A stretch of DNA of 64,000 nt from Methylomonas sp. LW13 (GTDB lineage Bacteria; Pseudomonadota; Gammaproteobacteria; Methylococcales; Methylomonadaceae): positions 434,001-498,000 of the forward strand of contig NZ_CP033381.1 of assembly GCF_016865255.1 (NCBI RefSeq). Reading direction: 5' to 3'. Below the pieces are notes generated by a model. It made no database searches. It worked only from the letters and a program-made list of their open reading frames with translations, and had not been told where the DNA came from. The translations under genes and the position numbers were made by a program. This document shows, piece by piece, positions 19,088 through 27,675 of this stretch (position 1 is the stretch's first letter; the number at the start of each line of letters is the position of its first letter).

Positions 19088-20506
19088 TCACAGGCCAGTA
19101 TGGGAGGCGACAACCGCCGCCAGCACGCTGGCCAGAATTTCCGGTCGCGGCTTGTTGGAATAATTGATCAGGTCGGGATTGGCTTCGACAAAGCCGGTGT
19201 TGAACCGACCGCGGCGAAAATCCGGATGACCGAGAATTTTTAAGTAATACGGAATCGTGGTTTTGATGCCGAACAAGCCCATATCTTTCAAGGCTCGCTC
19301 GCCCCGATTTATCGCGTCTTCCCAGGTCATCGCGCTGACGATGACTTTAGCCAGCATCGAGTCGTAAAAGGGCGGGACTTCGTATCCGGTATAAATTGCG
19401 GTGTCTGTACGCACGCCGGGGCCGCCGGGGGCGTAGTAACGGGAAATGTGGCCGAAGCTGGGCAGGAAATTGTTTTTAGGGTCTTCGGCGTTGACGCGGA
19501 ATTGAATCGCATAGCCGCGTCTGACGATTTCTTCCTGCTTGAAACGCAGCGGCAAGCCGGCGGCTACGCGAATTTGTTCTTCGACAATGTCCACACCGGT
19601 GATGGTTTCGGTGATGGTGTGTTCAACTTGCACCCGGGTATTCATTTCCATGAAATAAAAACGGCCGTTGGCGTCCAACAGAAACTCCACGGTGCCGGCA
19701 TTGGTGTAACCGACCGCTTTCGCCGCCATCACTGCCAAGCCTCCCAGATACTGGCGTTGCGCTTCATCGAGTTGCGGTGATGGGGCGATTTCGATCAGCT
19801 TTTGGTTCCGCCGCTGCACCGAGCAATCGCGCTCATAAAGATGGATGGTGTTGCCGAAATGGTCCGCCAATACCTGCACTTCGATGTGGATCGGATTGAC
19901 CACGCATTTTTCCAAAAACACGTCGGCGCTGCCGAAGGCCTTGGTGGCTTCGGAAATTACCCGCTGATAGTTTTGCCGCAGTTCGTTGGGGGTGTCGCAA
20001 CGCCGGATGCCGCGCCCGCCGCCACCTGAAGTGGCCTTCAGCATGATCGGATAACCGATTTGTTCGGCCACCTGCAAGGCATGCTCGACGCTATCCAGGT
20101 TACCGTCCGAGCCCGGCGTGACGGGTAAACCGGCGGCTATCATCGCGCTGCGGGCTTCGGTTTTGTCGCCCATGCGTTGGATCACTTCGGCGGAGGGGCC
20201 GATAAACACCAAGCCGCGTTCCTGGCAGGCTTTGGCGAACTGGGCGTTTTCTGACAGGAAACCGTAGCCGGGATGAATGGCGTCGCAGCCGGTGCGCAAG
20301 GCTAAATCTACCAAGCCGTAGATGTTTAAATAGCCGGCCAGCGGCTCGCTGCCGATGTAATGCGATTCGTCAGCTTTTTTGACGTGCAAGGCAAAGCGGT
20401 CGGCTTCCGAATAAATAGCCGCTGAACGAATGCCCATTTCCGCGCAGGCCCGAATGATTCGGACAGCAATTTCGCCGCGATTGGCGATCAGTATTTTGCG
20501 TAACAT
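19088..20506 (-). CDS. pycA: Pyruvate carboxylase subunit A (AccC-type biotin carboxylase)
   Basis: 472 residues. ATP-grasp biotin carboxylase: N-terminal domain IANRGEIAVRIIRA, glycine-rich ATP loop KATSGGGGRGIR, catalytic block EMNTRVQVEHTITE, and a C-terminal biotin-carboxylase domain. It carboxylates the biotin carried on the partner subunit using ATP and bicarbonate. It is about 20 residues longer than E. coli AccC, and its pairing with pycB (16 bp away) argues against the acetyl-CoA carboxylase role. Anaplerotic formation of oxaloacetate is the expected job. Confidence 0.88.
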   Translation of the reverse strand: MLRKILIANRGEIAVRIIRACAEMGIRSAAIYSEADRFALHVKKADESHYIGSEPLAGYLNIYGLVDLALRTGCDAIHPGYGFLSENAQFAKACQERGLVFIGPSAEVIQRMGDKTEARSAMIAAGLPVTPGSDGNLDSVEHALQVAEQIGYPIMLKATSGGGGRGIRRCDTPNELRQNYQRVISEATKAFGSADVFLEKCVVNPIHIEVQVLADHFGNTIHLYERDCSVQRRNQKLIEIAPSPQLDEAQRQYLGGLAVMAAKAVGYTNAGTVEFLLDANGRFYFMEMNTRVQVEHTITETITGVDIVEEQIRVAAGLPLRFKQEEIVRRGYAIQFRVNAEDPKNNFLPSFGHISRYYAPGGPGVRTDTAIYTGYEVPPFYDSMLAKVIVSAMTWEDAINRGERALKDMGLFGIKTTIPYYLKILGHPDFRRGRFNTGFVEANPDLINYSNKPRPEILASVLAAVVASHTGL

Positions 20507-20544
20507 GATGCTCCCGAGTCTTAGTGTTCAGTCACTTGCCTACT

Positions 20545-20572
20545 ACTCTAACAATTTATGGCTATCTTTCAA
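20545..20572 (-). promoter_or_regulatory. Candidate sigma-70 promoter of pycAB
   Basis: On the minus strand TTGAAA (20567-20572) and TAGAGT (20545-20550) are separated by 16 bp, about 40 bp before the pycA ATG. Both boxes match 4-5 of 6 consensus bases. Moderate support only. Confidence 0.4.
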
Positions 20573-20814
20573 CAAGAAAACCGCCGTTTGCCGATGGGAG
20601 ATTAGCCTTTAGCTTGGGTGGTGGCGGTGTTGCCGGCCACTGGATTCAGACAGAAAATACTGGTTATTTCCGCGATGTTGGCTACTACGACTTTGATGAA
20701 GTCGCTAGCCGCTAAGTTGTTGTGTTAGCAGCATTTAATTGGCTTTTTGTGGCTTCTATACCAACAAGTTTAAAGGGTGGATGGGAAATGTTGATATAAA
20801 ACAGCCTCTTGCAA

Positions 20815-20832
20815 TTGGCACGCATAGTGCTA
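20815..20832 (+). promoter_or_regulatory. Sigma-54 (RpoN) promoter
   Basis: TTGGCACG-CATA-GTGCTA fits the RpoN consensus TGGCACG-N4-TTGC with one mismatch. The essential GG (20817-20818) and GC (20829-20830) are 10 bp apart, exactly right. It points at the PEP-CTERM gene at 20944. Sigma-54 control of PEP-CTERM genes through PrsK/PrsR is known from other bacteria. The activator site was not identified. Confidence 0.75.
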
Positions 20833-20943
20833 TCCTCCTGTGTATGGATGCCTATACCATAAGCCGTTGCCAGCCGTAATCGGTCCGGTTTGTGCGAATA
20901 GGGTTTCACCTCTTAACTAATTGATTAATTCTGGGGTTTTAAT

Positions 20944-21423
20944 ATGGACACAAACAAGCCGTTACTTTCCGCGTTATTTTTTATTGGTCTATCGTTTTGG
21001 GGGATACAGCTTGCGCAAGCAGCTACGACCGAAAATACGTTAAACCCGCTCGAATCCTTCCAAACGATTTTGCCGGATTTGCCAAGTGCTTACCAGGAGC
21101 AGCCATTGAATCCAGTAGCGGATAAGCCCTTGCAGGACTATGCGCTCACACTGTTTACACGGGTCAAGACCCGTGCGGTCGTAACATTTCAGCAAGCCTT
21201 GTCGGACATAGCAGGGCTTGGCGATATGGTTTCGCAAATGGGTTTACTTGGCCTGCTTGGCACGGTTTTCCAGCCAGTGATAGACGAAAGCAAAACAGCT
21301 GAATTGAAAGCCGCCTTACCCACGGCGGCCTGGTTTTTTCTCAGCGGCATGCTGGGTGTTCTGGGCTTGAAAAAACGCAGCAATTTGCTGGATACCAAAG
21401 CGGTTTTGAATTCAGTCCGGTAA
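20944..21423 (+). CDS. Exported VPLPA/PEP-CTERM-type protein
   Basis: 159 residues. Signal peptide about 1-27 (ending AQA). The C-terminal 30 residues form a sorting tail: an LPTAAWFFLSG motif, a hydrophobic helix, then a basic LKKRSN end, a variant of the VPLPA/PEP-CTERM signal cut by exosortases. The mature centre (about 100 residues) is mainly helical, with no recognised domain. Predicted to be exported, cleaved and released or attached with exopolysaccharide or biofilm matrix. Transcribed from the sigma-54 promoter at 20816 and ended by the hairpin at 21442. No exosortase gene lies in the window. Confidence 0.7.
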   Translation: MDTNKPLLSALFFIGLSFWGIQLAQAATTENTLNPLESFQTILPDLPSAYQEQPLNPVADKPLQDYALTLFTRVKTRAVVTFQQALSDIAGLGDMVSQMGLLGLLGTVFQPVIDESKTAELKAALPTAAWFFLSGMLGVLGLKKRSNLLDTKAVLNSVR

Positions 21424-21441
21424 GCGCCGTTATAGATGTGC

Positions 21442-21486
21442 TGAGGGTTTGGGCAGTGCGCGTGTTGCCCAAGCCTCAACTTTTCC
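21442..21486 (+). terminator. Rho-independent-like terminator
   Basis: TGAGGgTTTGGGCA pairs with TGCCCAAgCCTCA (21442-21478) around a short loop, followed by ACTTTTCC. The strong stem just after the PEP-CTERM gene supports a monocistronic transcript. Confidence 0.65.
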
Positions 21487-21630
21487 TGCTCCTTCAATCC
21501 TGTTATAACGACGCTGTCGTTTGGTATTGCAGCAAGTTTGCACCGATAATAGTTTTCGATTGTCGCTGATGCCTTTGCTAACGATAGTTAGGCCTGGCTA
21601 ATCATTTCCTGCACTTTTTCGAGAAAGCCT

Positions 21631-22713
21631 ATGTCCGCTGTTGCAGACCATTTTGTCTATGGACCTATCCAACCGGCGGATATTCCGGATTGCATTCGGA
21701 TTGCCGTTGCCAATTTCGAGGAGTTTCAGCAACACCCCGAATACATCCAGCAGTGGTTCGAGCGCCGTATCGCGCATAACCCCTGGCAGAACGCTTTGCC
21801 GTGCGTCGGCGTCGGGGTTTGGCACAATGGGAGTTTGGCCGGTTTCCGGGCCATGTTCGTACAACCCTGGTGGTTGAACGGCGAATCCGTAACGCTTGCC
21901 TTCGGTTCCAATACCTGCGTCGATGAACAGTTTCGCGGGCAGGGCTTAGCCACCAAGCTGATCGAACACAGCCTCGAATTTGCCCGTTTCAACGGCACGG
22001 TGACTGCCGGCGTGATTACCCAGAAAGCCTTCAAAAAATGCGGCTTCGTACCGATCGGCGGTAGCGATAACGACTTTTATCGTTTGCGCGTCGGTTATCG
22101 CGGCTCCTGGGAGAAACGCGCCGGCAAATCATTGGGCTATTGGTTGGGCAGCCTATTTGACATCAACTTGCGCTTACGGAATGTCAAATTGCGTAGCGGC
22201 GGTTTTACCTTAGCGGAGGTTTGGCATTGCGACACCGAGTTTGATGCGTTGTGGGAGCGGGTCAAAGCGGGCTACACCTCTTGTCTGGAACGTAGTAGCC
22301 GCTACTTGAATTGGCGTTTATTCGATTTTCCGACCTGTCCTTTAAGGCTTTTCGCGCTGCGCGACGCTGCCGGCAAATTGCGCGCTTATGCCATCTGGCA
22401 TCAGCAAAGCTTTGGAGAGGCTATCAGCATGGCCGTACTGCGCGATGTGTTTTATCCCTTGGACGATGAGCCGGCCTTACAGACCCTGTTGTATTACCTA
22501 TTTGCTTATTGGCGGGAGAACGGGGTTAGTTGGGGGAGCCTGGAAGTCGCCTCGCCGTCATTGATTAGTCTGTTCCGCAGTCTTGGCTATGAAAAGGTGC
22601 CGTCGCGCGGTAATCGGTATTGGATCTACAGTGAGCCGCCGCTAGCCGACAATATTTTGCAAAATTGGTACCGCAGCGGGATCGATGGCGATTATTTTGA
22701 TCATCCACTGTAA
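21631..22713 (+). CDS. GNAT-family N-acyltransferase
   Basis: 360 residues. N-terminal GNAT fold about 10-150 with the acyl-CoA binding motif A (EQFRGQGLATKLIEHSL) and the following FKKCGFVPIGG strand. The C-terminal half (about 190-355) looks like a second, degenerate GNAT domain (RSSRYLNWRLFDFP... LRDVFYPLDDEPALQTLLYYLFAY). Tandem-domain acyltransferases of this kind often modify polysaccharides or their precursors in exosortase/PEP-CTERM genomes. The glycosyltransferase gene 39 bp downstream suggests the same pathway. The substrate is not predictable. Confidence 0.8.
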   Translation: MSAVADHFVYGPIQPADIPDCIRIAVANFEEFQQHPEYIQQWFERRIAHNPWQNALPCVGVGVWHNGSLAGFRAMFVQPWWLNGESVTLAFGSNTCVDEQFRGQGLATKLIEHSLEFARFNGTVTAGVITQKAFKKCGFVPIGGSDNDFYRLRVGYRGSWEKRAGKSLGYWLGSLFDINLRLRNVKLRSGGFTLAEVWHCDTEFDALWERVKAGYTSCLERSSRYLNWRLFDFPTCPLRLFALRDAAGKLRAYAIWHQQSFGEAISMAVLRDVFYPLDDEPALQTLLYYLFAYWRENGVSWGSLEVASPSLISLFRSLGYEKVPSRGNRYWIYSEPPLADNILQNWYRSGIDGDYFDHPL

Positions 22714-22752
22714 TATTGCCCAATCCAACATTCTAAATTCGGTCTGCCGCCT

Positions 22753-23703
22753 ATGTTAAACGCCTCCGTGATTATCAGCACCCGCAACAGAGCGTCGATA
22801 TTGCCGCGCTTGTTCGACGCATTGGCCGCCATGCGCCTGAATAACGAGACCCGCTGGGAATTGCTGATGGTTGATAACGGCAGCAGCGACGACACCGTTG
22901 CGGTGATCTCTGCCGAAGCTGAGCGTGGTCGGTTGCCGGTGCATTGCGTCTCGGAGCCGATTCCCGGTAAGTCCCGCGCTTTGAATCGCGCCATCAAGCA
23001 AGCGCAAGCTGAGTTATTGGTGTTCACCGACGACGATGTCGAACCGCAGGCAACTTGGTTGCAGGCTTACATTGATGCCGCCGCGCTGCATCCGGAAATC
23101 GACGGTTTTGCCGGCAAAGTATTACCCAAATGGCTGGGCGACATCCCCGCCTGGCTGCATACAGAAGGTGAGTTTGCCTTGCCGCGCGGCATTACCAATA
23201 CCCGCGATTTTGGTATGTCTCAGCAAATTTTGGATGAACAGGTGATTCCGGGTGGCGTCAACACCGCGTTAAGAGCCGAGGCCGTAGCCAAAAACGGCTG
23301 GTTTCGCGAAGAACTGGGGCCGGGTACCTCGGTACCGTTTACGGAAGACACCGAATACATGGGCCGTTTTCGGCGTGGTGGCGGCGAGTTTTGGTATGTG
23401 CCGGAAGCATTGCTGTATCACTGCAACATCCCGGAGCGGATGACTAAAGCCTATGTCTGCCGCTGGATGTTCGACGTGGCCCGCTGTCAGGTGCTGGCTT
23501 ATGCCGATGTACCTGCCGGGAAGAACATAGCCGGTATCCCGCTATATTTGCTGCGGCATTACCTGAGCAGGATCGTGAGTTTTTGGTTGGAACCGCGCGA
23601 GCAGCAACGCCTGCAAAAAAAAATGAAATGGATGTTTACGGCCGGCGAAATCGCCGGTTATCGGCAACTGCCGGCGTTTAAGCAAACGTTGGCGGCAGAT
23701 TAG
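22753..23703 (+). CDS. Family 2 glycosyltransferase
   Basis: 316 residues. GT-A fold of family GT2: SVIISTRNRASILPRLFDAL at the N-terminus, VDNGSSDDT, the metal-binding DxD-type motif FTDDDVEP, and an ED motif (PFTEDTEYMGR) for the catalytic base. No membrane helices, so a soluble or peripheral enzyme. It probably adds a sugar to a lipid-linked saccharide or protein. Likely co-transcribed with the acyltransferase upstream (39 bp gap). Donor and acceptor unknown. Confidence 0.88.
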   Translation: MLNASVIISTRNRASILPRLFDALAAMRLNNETRWELLMVDNGSSDDTVAVISAEAERGRLPVHCVSEPIPGKSRALNRAIKQAQAELLVFTDDDVEPQATWLQAYIDAAALHPEIDGFAGKVLPKWLGDIPAWLHTEGEFALPRGITNTRDFGMSQQILDEQVIPGGVNTALRAEAVAKNGWFREELGPGTSVPFTEDTEYMGRFRRGGGEFWYVPEALLYHCNIPERMTKAYVCRWMFDVARCQVLAYADVPAGKNIAGIPLYLLRHYLSRIVSFWLEPREQQRLQKKMKWMFTAGEIAGYRQLPAFKQTLAAD

Positions 23704-23711
23704 CGACTTGC

Positions 23712-24311
23712 CTACAGCAAGGCTTGTAAATATCCCCAAATCTTTTCGGCAATCACCGGTTGTGCCAGCTCATTCGGGTGCAGGCTGTCGGCCTGCATCA
23801 TCTCCGGGTTTAATGCTACCTCTTCGAGGATAAACGGCACGTAAGGGATCTTCAATTCCGCGGATAGCTGCGGAAAAACCTCGTAAAACATCTCGACATA
23901 ACGCTTGCCGTAATTGGGCGGAATCTTCATCCCCAGCAGCATCACTTTGGCGCCGACGTTTTGCGAACGCCGGGTGATTTCGGTCAGATTATTTTTCATT
24001 TCCGCCGGCGATAAACCGCGTAAGCCGTCGTTGGCGCCCAGTTCCACCAACACAATATCCGGTTTATGCCGCGATAAAATTTGCTCCAGTCGCGCCAGGC
24101 CGCCAGCGGAAGTATCGCCGCTGATGCTTTCGTTACTGATAACATAGCCGCTATGCAGGTCGGTTAGCTTGTTTTGCAACAAAGCCACCCAGCCAAGCTG
24201 AACTTCGATGCCGTAACCGGCACTAATACTGTCACCCAATACTACTATCGATTTCGCCATGGCGCTGATTGGTAGTAAACCCAGAATTACGGCAAGGACC
24301 ACGCTATACAT
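23712..24311 (-). CDS. tesA: Periplasmic arylesterase/thioesterase I (SGNH hydrolase)
   Basis: 199 residues with a signal peptide (about 1-19, ending AMA). GDSL/SGNH hydrolase: Ser28 in GDSISAGYG, the Gly block (NESISGDTSAGG), the Asn block (GANDGL), and the C-terminal DSLHP motif supplying Asp and His. E. coli TesA hydrolyses acyl-CoAs, esters and lysophospholipids in the periplasm and is linked to the YbbA-YbbP transporter. The same partnership is present here: the start codon shares the CATG palindrome with the divergent ybbA start. Confidence 0.92.
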   Translation of the reverse strand: MYSVVLAVILGLLPISAMAKSIVVLGDSISAGYGIEVQLGWVALLQNKLTDLHSGYVISNESISGDTSAGGLARLEQILSRHKPDIVLVELGANDGLRGLSPAEMKNNLTEITRRSQNVGAKVMLLGMKIPPNYGKRYVEMFYEVFPQLSAELKIPYVPFILEEVALNPEMMQADSLHPNELAQPVIAEKIWGYLQALL

Positions 24312-25002
24312 GTTGAATACTCATATTGATAAGACCAGTTCCCCGATTATCGTTACCGAACAACTCGGTAAATCGGTGCCAACTTCCGAAGGCATTTTAC
24401 ACATCTTGTCCTCGGTGAATTTAATCATCAATCCGGGCGAGAGTTTGGCCATTGTCGGCGAGTCCGGTTCCGGTAAATCCACCCTGCTCAGTTTGCTGGC
24501 TGGATTGGATACGCCCAGCACCGGTCGAGTGGTGGTCAACGGCCGCGATCTGACCAAGCTGGACGAAGACGGCCGCGCCTTGTTGCGCAACGAATTGGTC
24601 GGTTTCGTGTTTCAATCCTTTCAACTGCTGCCGGGGTTGACGGCTCTGGAAAACGTCATGCTGCCGCTGGAACTCAGCGGACATGCTCAAGCGGCGAGCG
24701 CTGCCCGGGCCTTGCTGGATAGAGTGGGCTTGTCGCAGCGCTTGACGCATACCCCCAAACAATTGTCGGGCGGCGAACAGCAACGGGTGGCTTTAGCGCG
24801 GGCTTTTGTCACCCAGCCTACCATCCTATTTGCCGACGAACCGACCGGTAATCTGGACAGCAAAACCGGTGCGCACATCATCGATCTGCTGTTCGAGCTC
24901 AATCAAGAACAACATACCACTTTGATTTTGGTGACTCACGACATGACTTTGGCCGGACGTTGTCAACGCACCATTCGCCTGGACGCCGGGAGCGTGGTAT
25001 GA
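24310..25002 (+). CDS. ybbA: ABC transporter ATP-binding protein YbbA
   Basis: 230 residues from the ATG at 24310 (AAGGA upstream, length like E. coli YbbA); an in-frame ATG at 24259 would lie wholly inside tesA. Walker A GESGSGKST, Q loop FQSFQLLPGL, signature LSGGEQQR, Walker B ILFADEPTGNL, switch His in THD. It belongs to the LolD/MacB group that drives mechanotransmission rather than substrate import. It pairs with the permease that starts in its stop codon (ATGA) and with divergent tesA. Confidence 0.93.
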   Translation: MLNTHIDKTSSPIIVTEQLGKSVPTSEGILHILSSVNLIINPGESLAIVGESGSGKSTLLSLLAGLDTPSTGRVVVNGRDLTKLDEDGRALLRNELVGFVFQSFQLLPGLTALENVMLPLELSGHAQAASAARALLDRVGLSQRLTHTPKQLSGGEQQRVALARAFVTQPTILFADEPTGNLDSKTGAHIIDLLFELNQEQHTTLILVTHDMTLAGRCQRTIRLDAGSVV

Positions 25003-27479
25003 AGCGCGTCAATCTAGCCATGAAACTGTTGTGGCGCGATAGTCGTTCCGGAGAGCTGACCTTATTGCTGCTGGCTTTGCTGATTGCGGTCAGCAGTTCC
25101 ACCGCTATATCGCTATTCGCTGATCGCTTGCATCGGACCATGACGGTGCAAGCCGCCGAGTTTTTAGCCGGTGATCTGGTGGTGGCTGCGCCGGCGCTCA
25201 TAGTCGATACCTGGTTGGCCAAGGCCGGCGAATTGGGCTTATCCCATTCGCAAACCAGCGAGTTTGCCAGCGTTTTGCTGGAAAACCAGGAAATGCTGTT
25301 GGCTTCGGTAAAATCCGTCAGCAGCGGCTACCCGCTGCGCGGGAAATTGAAAACCAGCGATGCCGAGTCGCAGGATGAAATCGTCGCCAGCCAGGGTCCG
25401 GAACCCGGCTCGGCTTGGGTAGACAAGCGCATACTACCGGCTCTACATCTAAAAATCGGCGATACGCTAACCGTAGGCGAAAAACCTCTGACCATCGGCC
25501 GGGTGTTGAGCTACGAGCCGGACAAGCGCGGTGACTTTTACAGCTTTTCGCCGCGGGTGATGATTAATCAAATCGATTTGGCTGCCACCGGCGTCATTCA
25601 ACCCGGCAGTCATGTGCGTTACGCTTTCCAGTTCAGCGGCGACGAACAGGCTTTACTTGCCTTTAAAACCTGGTTGAAACCGCAACTGAACAGTTCGCAA
25701 AAAATCCTGGATATACATGAGGATCGCCCGGAGCTGGGATCGGCATTGCAGCGCGCCGAGCGTTACCTGGGCTTGTCCAGTATCGTGGTGATCTTGATTG
25801 CCGGCGTGGCGATTGCGATGGCTACCCGCCGTTACACCGAGCGGCATTTCAACGCCACTGCCTTGTTGCGTTGCCTGGGGTGTAAACAAGCGGAAATTGT
25901 CTGGCTGTACGGTTTGCAGTTTTTGGTGTTGGGCCTGTTAGCCAGTAGCGTCGGCTGCGGCTTGGGCTGGTTGGCGCAATTTGGTTTATTCGAGCTGTTA
26001 AAATCCTTGTTGCCGGAAGAGTTGGCCAGTCCCAGCTGGTTGGCGGTATTTTTTGGCTTGACTTCGGGCTTGGCAATCTTGCTGGGTTTTGCTTTACCGC
26101 CGTTGCTGCGCTTGCAAAAAGTCTCACCGTTGCGGGTATTGCGCCGTGAGTTGGAACCCTTACCCACCAGTGGTTGGTTGATTTACGGTTTGGCGCTGGC
26201 GATTATCGGCGGCTTGATTTGGCGCTACACCCAAGACCCGAAAATGACATCTACCATATTGGGGTTGGGTGCGCTAACACTATTGGGTGTAGGTGGCGCG
26301 GTATATGGTTTGTTATTGCTGGCGCGCAAGCTGTTGCCGAGGATGGGCTTGAATTGGCGTTTTGGCTTGCAGGGATTGCTGAGGAACAGCCAGGCCAGCG
26401 TCAGCCAGATATTGGCTTTCAGCATCACGCTCACCGCCATGGCCCTGAGTTTTACGGTGCGCAGCGATTTGATCGACAACTGGCAACAGCAATTGCCGGA
26501 ACAGGCGCCGAATCATTTCGCCTTGAATATCCTGCCGGAACGGCAGCAGGCATTTCAAAGCGAATTGCAGCAGGCGCAAATCCCCAGCAGCCGGTTTTAT
26601 CCGGTGGTACGCGGACGCCTGGTGACGATTAATAACGAAGCGGTGCAAGGCCGGGTCAGCAAAGACACCCAGGGCGAAGGCGCCACTCAACGCGAATTGA
26701 GCCTGACCTGGGCGGTGCAATTGCCGGACGATAACAAAGCCACCGATGGCGGTGCTTGGCAAGTCGATCGGCCGGGTCTGGTATCGGTGGAGCAAAAACT
26801 GGCGGAAAGCTTGAAAATCAAGCTGGGCGATGAATTGACCTTCACGGTGGGGAGCGCGCAATTCAGCGCCAAGGTAGCTCAACTCCGCAGCGTGCAGTGG
26901 GATACGATGCGGCCCAATTTTTACATGATCTTCTCGCCCGGCACGCTGGATAACTTTCCGACCATGTACATGACCAGCTTTTATCTGGCCGATACCCAAA
27001 AAATTCTGTTGAATACCCTGCTGAAAAAGTATCCGGCGATCACGATATTGGAAGTTGATCAGATTTTGAAACAGTTCAAGATGATCCTGACGCAGTTGAC
27101 CAAGGCCATCAATCTACTGCTGTATTTTGCCTTGGCGGCTGGTTTTACCGTGCTGTTTGCTGCCGTCTATGCCACGTTGGATCAACGAATCTACGAAGGT
27201 GGGCTGATGCGGACTTTGGGTGCCCGGCGCGGCTTTTTACGTACCACGCACGTGATTGAGTTTGGCTTGCTCGGCACCTTGGCTGGCGTCATGGCGGCTC
27301 TGGCTAGCGAAGCGATTCTGTATGCGTTGTATACCCGTGTGATGCAGATCGATTATCGTCCCGGCTACTATTTGTGGGGTGCATTGCCGGCGATAGGCGC
27401 GATAACGGTGGGGCTGGCAGGGTACTGGGGGGTTAGGCAGGTGGTTAATCAACCACCGCTACAAGTGTTGAGGCGTTGA
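24999..27479 (+). CDS. ybbP: ABC transporter permease YbbP (FtsX/MacB-type)
   Basis: 826 residues from the ATG at 24999, overlapping the ybbA stop. Two FtsX-type units: an N-terminal TM helix (about 20-42), a large periplasmic domain (about 45-245), helices around 250-480, a second periplasmic domain (about 495-700), and three C-terminal helices (about 705-815). This is a full-length type VII exporter permease. With YbbA and TesA it is thought to lift hydrophobic molecules from the inner membrane toward the periplasmic hydrolase. Leu/Ala-rich, ending LQVLRR as usual. Confidence 0.9.
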   Translation: MKRVNLAMKLLWRDSRSGELTLLLLALLIAVSSSTAISLFADRLHRTMTVQAAEFLAGDLVVAAPALIVDTWLAKAGELGLSHSQTSEFASVLLENQEMLLASVKSVSSGYPLRGKLKTSDAESQDEIVASQGPEPGSAWVDKRILPALHLKIGDTLTVGEKPLTIGRVLSYEPDKRGDFYSFSPRVMINQIDLAATGVIQPGSHVRYAFQFSGDEQALLAFKTWLKPQLNSSQKILDIHEDRPELGSALQRAERYLGLSSIVVILIAGVAIAMATRRYTERHFNATALLRCLGCKQAEIVWLYGLQFLVLGLLASSVGCGLGWLAQFGLFELLKSLLPEELASPSWLAVFFGLTSGLAILLGFALPPLLRLQKVSPLRVLRRELEPLPTSGWLIYGLALAIIGGLIWRYTQDPKMTSTILGLGALTLLGVGGAVYGLLLLARKLLPRMGLNWRFGLQGLLRNSQASVSQILAFSITLTAMALSFTVRSDLIDNWQQQLPEQAPNHFALNILPERQQAFQSELQQAQIPSSRFYPVVRGRLVTINNEAVQGRVSKDTQGEGATQRELSLTWAVQLPDDNKATDGGAWQVDRPGLVSVEQKLAESLKIKLGDELTFTVGSAQFSAKVAQLRSVQWDTMRPNFYMIFSPGTLDNFPTMYMTSFYLADTQKILLNTLLKKYPAITILEVDQILKQFKMILTQLTKAINLLLYFALAAGFTVLFAAVYATLDQRIYEGGLMRTLGARRGFLRTTHVIEFGLLGTLAGVMAALASEAILYALYTRVMQIDYRPGYYLWGALPAIGAITVGLAGYWGVRQVVNQPPLQVLRR

Positions 27480-27675
27480 TGGTTGATCAGTAAATTTTTC
27501 GCGATGGTTGCGATATGTCAAACGGCTTTGAAAAGTTTCCAGTAAAGAGCGTCTAATAGTTTCCAGTTAGCTTGTATGGTTATGGATTTTTCACATTCGG
27601 AGTACATCGCGCCGAGGGTGCTACTTATTGCCATCGGCACAAAAGTGCCTTCACTACGCTGGACGTTAGTGCTTT

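Larger units (their letters stand above)
20507..20943. other. Intergenic region between pycA and a PEP-CTERM gene
   Basis: 437 bp with no supportable gene. It holds the pycA promoter candidate on the left and a sigma-54 promoter at 20816-20832 on the right, leaving an untranslated leader of about 100 nt for the PEP-CTERM gene. Confidence 0.6.
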
